DNA of 64,000 bases from Corbicula japonica (lineage: Eukaryota; Mollusca; Bivalvia; Venerida; Cyrenidae), in contig JAZAYU010000257.1 in the NCBI GenBank assembly GCA_038501625.1, positions 664,213-728,212 of the forward strand, given 5' to 3'. Both the position numbers and the translations under genes were made by a program. This document shows, piece after piece, positions 59,232 through 64,000 of the stretch; the stretch's first letter is position 1, and each line of letters opens with the position of its first letter. The notes beneath the pieces are model-generated. The model was not told where the DNA came from and ran no database searches. It saw only the letters and a list, made by a program, of their open reading frames with translations.

Positions 59232-59423
59232 GGTAAATACTTGCCAGCTCTTTCTATAAATTTAGTCATTAAATACTATAGATGAAAATATTCATTAAAG
59301 TTTCATATACCATAGATGAAAATATTCATTAAAGTTTCATAAGCATCCATGTGTTTATTTTCTTTTGGTTTTCCTTGTGAAGGGAGAATTTTAATTGTAC
59401 TTGGAAAGCAAAAGAAATGCAGT

Positions 59424-59620
59424 TAACTCTTTATTCAATGGGATACGGCTGTTATCCCGTGAAAAACAGTACATGTATAGATCCAGATCAGCTGGCACAT
59501 CCATGCCATCTGCTAAGGATTTGCACTTTTAGCTCTTTGATTCATTAGGTTTTTTCTGACTAAGAAGTTAACTGTAGATTCTGATCAGATGGCATTCTGT
59601 AATGTGGAGTAAAGGATTAA
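59424..59620 (+). mobile_element. GATC-rich foldback MITE copy
   Basis: AACTCTTTATTCAATGGGATA, GATCCAGATCAGCTGGCAC, TTCATTAGGTTTTTTCTGAC and GTAATGTGGAGTAAAGGATT show the family ends and centre, with an internal deletion on the right. Confidence 0.7.
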
Positions 59621-59664
59621 AACACTTTTCTCATCTTCCAGGTTGTAACAAAAAATGATAGTAG

Positions 59665-59800
59665 TTTAGCCTTGGTCAGAAATAACCTACTGAATGTTAG
59701 AAAGCGAACAGTTAGATCCTGGTCAGATGGCACTGACATCTAGATCTACACTGGTTGCCCATGGGATAAAAGATGTATCCAGTTGAGTAAAAGAGTTAAA
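59665..59800 (-). mobile_element. GATC-rich foldback MITE, partial copy
   Basis: TTGGTCAGAAATAACCTACTG, TAGATCCTGGTCAGATGGC and CCATGGGATAAAAGATG are present. Confidence 0.6.
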
Positions 59801-60574
59801 TGTTATAAACTTATACTCGAGCGACTAAACGCTTTTAAGCTTTGACTTTATCAATTAACAAAATAATGAACCACAACTAACTAAGTTGAATTGAATTTAC
59901 TGGCAATAAATTTTAATAACTTCCTATCGTCATGATCATCTTGGTAATCTGATTTCTTTGCATCCTCACAGTGATAGCTTCTTGGAATAAAGCAAAGTAT
60001 AGTACATTATCAATAATATGACAGTCACATGACAGACAAGTTAGTTTAAATATGGTGTATCATCAAACAGTTTATCAACTTTGATATCGCCATGTTTTCT
60101 TGATGAGTTTTGATCACTGAAAAAATATTTAATTCATCCATATCTGCTATATGCAGTTAAACCTGCTTTAGCAGCCACCTGCATTAGGCAAACACCTGTC
60201 ATAAACAGCCAGTTTTAACATGTCCTAAATTGTCGTTTTGTTCTAATTTTTACCTGTGTTAAGCAGCCTCTTTTTGTCACTCCCTTGGTTGGCTGCTTAA
60301 TACAATGTTTGATTGTATACAGAGTATTATGTGACTCTACTTATCCAAAATCATGACCATTTTATCTTGACAATAAGTCATAGCTTATTAGTATCTAAGT
60401 TAAACAATTGACTTTCAAACACTTTTGTGATAAAACAATTATCAGTTATTAGGGGGTCATGTTACTCCTGTTAAACTTGTTTGTCAACCTTATGACATTA
60501 TTATTTTGATATGATACAATTTTTAAAAATGGAAATTCAAATGTTTACTATTCAGCATAAATGAAATTGCCGAA

Positions 60575-63153
60575 ATGAGAAGATGGAAATATTTAGGTGG
60601 CTGTCTCTTGTTGTATATGTATTTCCCAGTCATTTCAGTATTGGATATAGTTTGTCATCATGGAGTTTACAGCAATGAAAATGTGAGTAAAAATCTAATT
60701 GCACATGAATTTTTATGTCAAAGATTCCCGAGAGTCAGGTACATATCGTCACCTTAGTGCAATAACAGTATATCTCCTTCATATTTCAATTGTACTTATA
60801 CCGTTATTGCACTAAGGTGACGATATAATGATAAGCTTGTCTGTCTGTCCATCTGTTACAGCAGCATATCTAAGCAACCCCTCAAGAGGTTTTCTACAAG
60901 CGTCACACAAGAGATCACTTGCGTAAAACGGATTGTCTTGTCTAAACATCATGGCCTTTATTTAAATGTCAACTTTATTTACACTTAGGGTTTATAGGGC
61001 CAGATATGCTTGCAGCACAACTGAGCAAATGACTTGGCAATTAAGTCTAGACACTGATCAGATAGAGGGTTTATAGGGCCAGATATGCTTGCAGCACAAC
61101 TGAGCAAATGACTTGGCAATTAAGTCTAGACACTGATCAGATAGAGGGTTTATAGGGCCAGATATGCTTGTAGCACAACTGAGCAAATGACTTGGCAATT
61201 AAGTCTAGATACTGATCAGATAGAGGGTTTATAGGGCCAGATATGCTTGCATCACAACTGAGCAAATGACTTGGCAATTAAGTCTAGATACTGATCAGAT
61301 AGAGGGTTTATAGGGCCAGATATGCTTGTAGCACAACTGAGCAAATGACTTGGCAATTAAGTCTAGATACTGATCAGATAGAGGGTTTATAGGGCCAGAT
61401 ATGCTTGCAGCACAACTGAGCAAATGACTTGGCAATTAAGTCTAGATACTGATCAGATAGAGGGTTTATAGGGCCAGATATGCTTGTAGCACAACTGAGC
61501 AAATGACTTGGCAATTAAGTCTAGATACTGATCAGATAGAGGGTTTATAGGGCCAGATATGCTTGCAGCACAACTGAGCAAATGACTTAGCAATTAAGTC
61601 TAGATACTGATCAGATAGAGGGTTTATAGGGCCAGATATGCTTGCAGCACAACTGAGCAAATTACTTGGCAATTAAGTCTAGATACTGATCAGATAGAGG
61701 GTTTATAGGGCCAGATATGCTTGTAGCACAACTGAGCAAATGACTTGGCAATTAAGTCTAGATACTCATTAGATAGAGGGTTTATAGGGCCAGATATGCT
61801 TGTAGCACAACTGAGCAAATGACTTAGCAATTAAGTCTAGATACTCATCAGATAGAGGGTTTATAGGGCCAGATATACTTGTAGCACAACTGAGCAAATG
61901 ACTTAGCAATTAAGTCTAGATCCTGATCAGATTGCACAATATGTGCCAGCTGAGCAGGATCTACACTTTGCTCCCATGGATAATGGCCGGGATATTCCAA
62001 GAAGTAATGACGTACGAGATACACTACAGCATGTATAACAATTTCTGAAAGAATAAGTAAAAATAAGTTTTGGTCATTGCTATTTCAAATGCACATTCTG
62101 TTTTATGAGTCGGAAACAGGTCTTATTAAAAATTTTATTTTTTCAGATGACAAAGTATTTTTCCATAGAACAGAAGAACTGTAAGCTTGGTATGTGGAAC
62201 ATTAAAATTCCTCATAAAAATTTATATATACTGTCGTATCTTGTAATTTTGCTAGGATAAAATTTTGCGCAAAAGACTTAAATGACATTTTTGCACTGGC
62301 ATTTATTTGTGAATTTGTATTGTTCTCTAAACATTAGAAAATCAATGGTTTGATTTTACCAGAGTTTGATTATGCGCACATTCCCTAGCATGAAGTACGT
62401 GAATTTTAACTACTGTGAAATATCATAATGATGCCACAGTATTATGGAGTCACTGCAAGACTACCGGACATCTGGGGCATAGCATCAAAACTAATCAACT
62501 TAAAAGCTTGGCACTGTAGTATGATAAATGTCAAGTTCTAGGTCTAGGTCAAAGGTCAAGGTCACTGTTAAAGAGTCAAAGAGTCAAACTTAAAAAAATT
62601 AATTAAATTTAAAATTAAGGGGTTGACAATGAAATTTTGTATTTCTTTACTTAGGCAGTAAAATCATATGAAATAGTCTTCTTATAAATGAAGATAAATG
62701 AACAAAAACAAATGCATTTGTTAAATGCATGAGTAGAAAACAACTTTATTCAACTTTTTATCAAACTTGCTCAAAGTAAACTTTTTGGTAATATAAGGTA
62801 ACATGACTAACTTTTTTTTATTCCTTAGTAAACAAACTTTTCAATTTCTGTTGCCCACATATTGCATTGCAGATCAGGATTTTCCTTGCAAGTCTTGTGG
62901 TGAGACAAACAATGAACCATTGTTAACAAATGTTTCCCAAGGCACAAAGACCAGATACACGTGTCGACTGGCTTGGAATGCTACATTTGCAAGTAAAATT
63001 ATTAATTTGTGCCATCTTATCAGGATCTACACTGTTCCCTTTAAAATTTTCCATTGTAATATAATAAGCAACTACAGCGATATCAAATCGTACTCGATGA
63101 ACCTGTCAGAGGGTCAGTTTGTCAAGCTTGAACTGGACACTACCTGCGGATAG
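60575..63153 (+). CDS. Small secreted cysteine-containing protein, three-exon model
   Basis: Exon 1 (60575-60682) encodes MRRWKYLGG followed by a hydrophobic run (LLLYMYFPVISV), a good signal peptide, and ends at AAT|GTGAGT. Exon 2 (62147-62189) lies between TTTATTTTTTCAG and G|GTATGT and has 43 bases. Exon 3 (62873-63153) follows ATTGCATTGCAG. Phases fit: exon 2 leaves one G that completes GAT at the start of exon 3. The protein is 144 residues with nine cysteines after the signal, including FPCKSCGE and RYTCRLAWN, and several possible N-glycosylation sites (NVS, NAT, NYS, NLS). No family was recognised. Part of exon 3 (about 63008-63045) matches the GATC-rich MITE, so the C-terminal part may be exonised repeat, or exon 3 may end earlier. 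Confidence 0.45.
60744..60825. repeat. Perfect 23-bp hairpin and degraded tetranucleotide run
   Basis: TATCGTCACCTTAGTGCAATAAC (60744-60766) pairs perfectly with 60803-60825 across a 36-base loop. CTTGTCTGTCTGTCCATCTG follows directly, the same order of hairpin then tetranucleotide seen at the edges of elements C and E. This is probably the truncated end of another pearl-like element. Confidence 0.8.
60988..61935 (+). repeat. 79-bp tandem array, 12 copies
   Basis: The unit GGGTTTATAGGGCCAGATATGC..GCACAACTGAGCAAATGAC..GGCAATTAAGTCTAGA..CTGATCAGATAGA repeats every 79 bp with few changes. The part CTAGATACTGATCAGATAG resembles the GATC-rich MITE. The last unit runs straight into a MITE end (CTAGATCCTGATCAGATTGC), so the array appears to have been amplified from that element. 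Confidence 0.95.
61922..61985 (+). mobile_element. GATC-rich MITE fragment at array end
   Basis: GATCCTGATCAGATTGCAC, TGTGCCAGCTGAGCAGGATC and CCCATGGATAATGGCC match the right half of the family. Confidence 0.65.
62518..62575 (+). repeat. Pearl-like fragment with AGGTCA half-sites
   Basis: AGGTCTAGGTCAAAGGTCAAGG then TCACTGTTA matches the shared segment of elements B and C without a surrounding array. It lies in an intron of the three-exon model. Confidence 0.6.
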
Positions 63154-64000
63154 GGTCAGCGGGTACAATCACTGTATCGGCCTGTTATCACTGTGGTTGC
63201 AGACTATTTATTATTACAATAATTATATAACCCTAGAGACATTATCGTTAACTTTGTTATTAACGGTAGCTAGGTAAACAGATAGGGTTCTATATATATA
63301 CTGGACGAGCAAGGCTCTCCAGTGCGGCAGTCTTTGTAAGCATGCTAGTGCGGCAGTCTTAGTAGCTCGTCCGAGCGACCACAACGAGGGCTACTGGGCC
63401 GACACACACTTACATTTTGTTAGTGTTCTTCTTGCGGTAGCATAATGCTACATCCATACACTAGGGCTTATTAGAATATAAGACTGAATAATGACCAGTC
63501 ACAAATCTCAAGGTTCTGATTGGCTGAAATGGAGACTAGTTTCAAATCTCAAGGATCTGATTGGCTGAAATGGAGACTAGTTTCAAATCTCAAGGATCCT
63601 ATTGACTGAAATGGATTAAATCTCAAGGATAAGATAAGCAGAAATATGGTTGGATTAACCGTAAAACCATTGTAGAAAAAAGCAATGGAGCTCTTGAAAA
63701 TTTAATCCCTTGAATAATTTAATCCCTGATCATTATAAAAACAGTTTTTCGCTTTTAGATTTAGTAGGTTATTTCTGAACATGAAGAAAATGTTTTAGAT
63801 CCAGATCAGACTTCATGGATGAGCTCACTGATCTAGATCAACACTGGTTGCCCATGTGATAAAAAGAAAATACCTGGAGTAATGTGTTAAAAATAGAAAG
63901 GGCAATTCAATGCTTCTGGCATAAAGTTTAAAATCTTACTTGATATAATTCAATTGTTACCAAAACATTTATTTTCAAATTGTATTTTTTTTGCAAAACA
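63154..64000. other. Window end: repeats, no gene recognised
   Basis: GGACGAGC..GCTCGTCC (63303-63370) encloses two GTGCGGCAGTCTT copies. At 63494-63640 the left arm of the CCAAT hairpin, CAAATCTCAAGGATCTGATTG, repeats three to four times at about 44 bp. At 63725-63891 there is a diverged GATC-rich MITE (TTTAGTAGGTTATTTCTGAAC, GATCCAGATCAGACTTC). Confidence 0.6.

Overview
This window looks like nuclear DNA from a mollusc, most likely a bivalve, and possibly a heterodont clam. It is AT-rich, gene-poor and crowded with nested repeats. No bacterial operons, ribosome binding sites or phage genes are visible. The genes have introns with GT/AG junctions. The repeat types fit bivalves: tandem arrays of 145- or 168-bp units ending in a tetranucleotide run, which resemble the bivalve 'pearl' elements, plus the GGGAGGTAAC motif. 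The species call is inference.

Region by region: 1-8.3 kb is mostly AT-rich DNA with small direct and tandem repeats and one promoter-like block near 5.28 kb. From 8348 to 18739 there is a 10.4-kb inverted-repeat element with CAGGG termini and a 5-bp target duplication. It contains a pearl-like element, a three-copy dispersed repeat and a LINE with a 1029-codon open reading frame on the minus strand. From 20721 to 28593 there is a 7.9-kb foldback element with an exact 9-bp target duplication. Its two arms are inverted arrays of about 165-bp units separated by GC-rich 9-mers, and they enclose about 3.5 kb of other DNA. From 31.9 to 37.8 kb two pearl-like arrays lie in a row, and the first is interrupted by a second CAGGG element with a 5-bp duplication. 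A 29-bp minisatellite lies at 42.2 kb and a 168-bp array at 44.2-46.9 kb. The clearest host gene, an SLC35A-type nucleotide-sugar transporter, follows at 47.8-49.8 kb. From 50 to 64 kb there are two more pearl-like arrays, many copies of a GATC-rich foldback element and of a CCAAT-containing hairpin, a 79-bp tandem array, and a phase-consistent three-exon model for a small secreted cysteine-containing protein (60575-63153).

The two host gene models show no functional link. The main story is repeat biology: several families use a common plan (terminal palindrome, tandem units, tetranucleotide run) and have inserted into one another in an order that can be read from interrupted copies and target duplications. 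One array repeats a nuclear-receptor-type motif cluster about 15 times. No tRNA, rRNA or CRISPR array was recognised.
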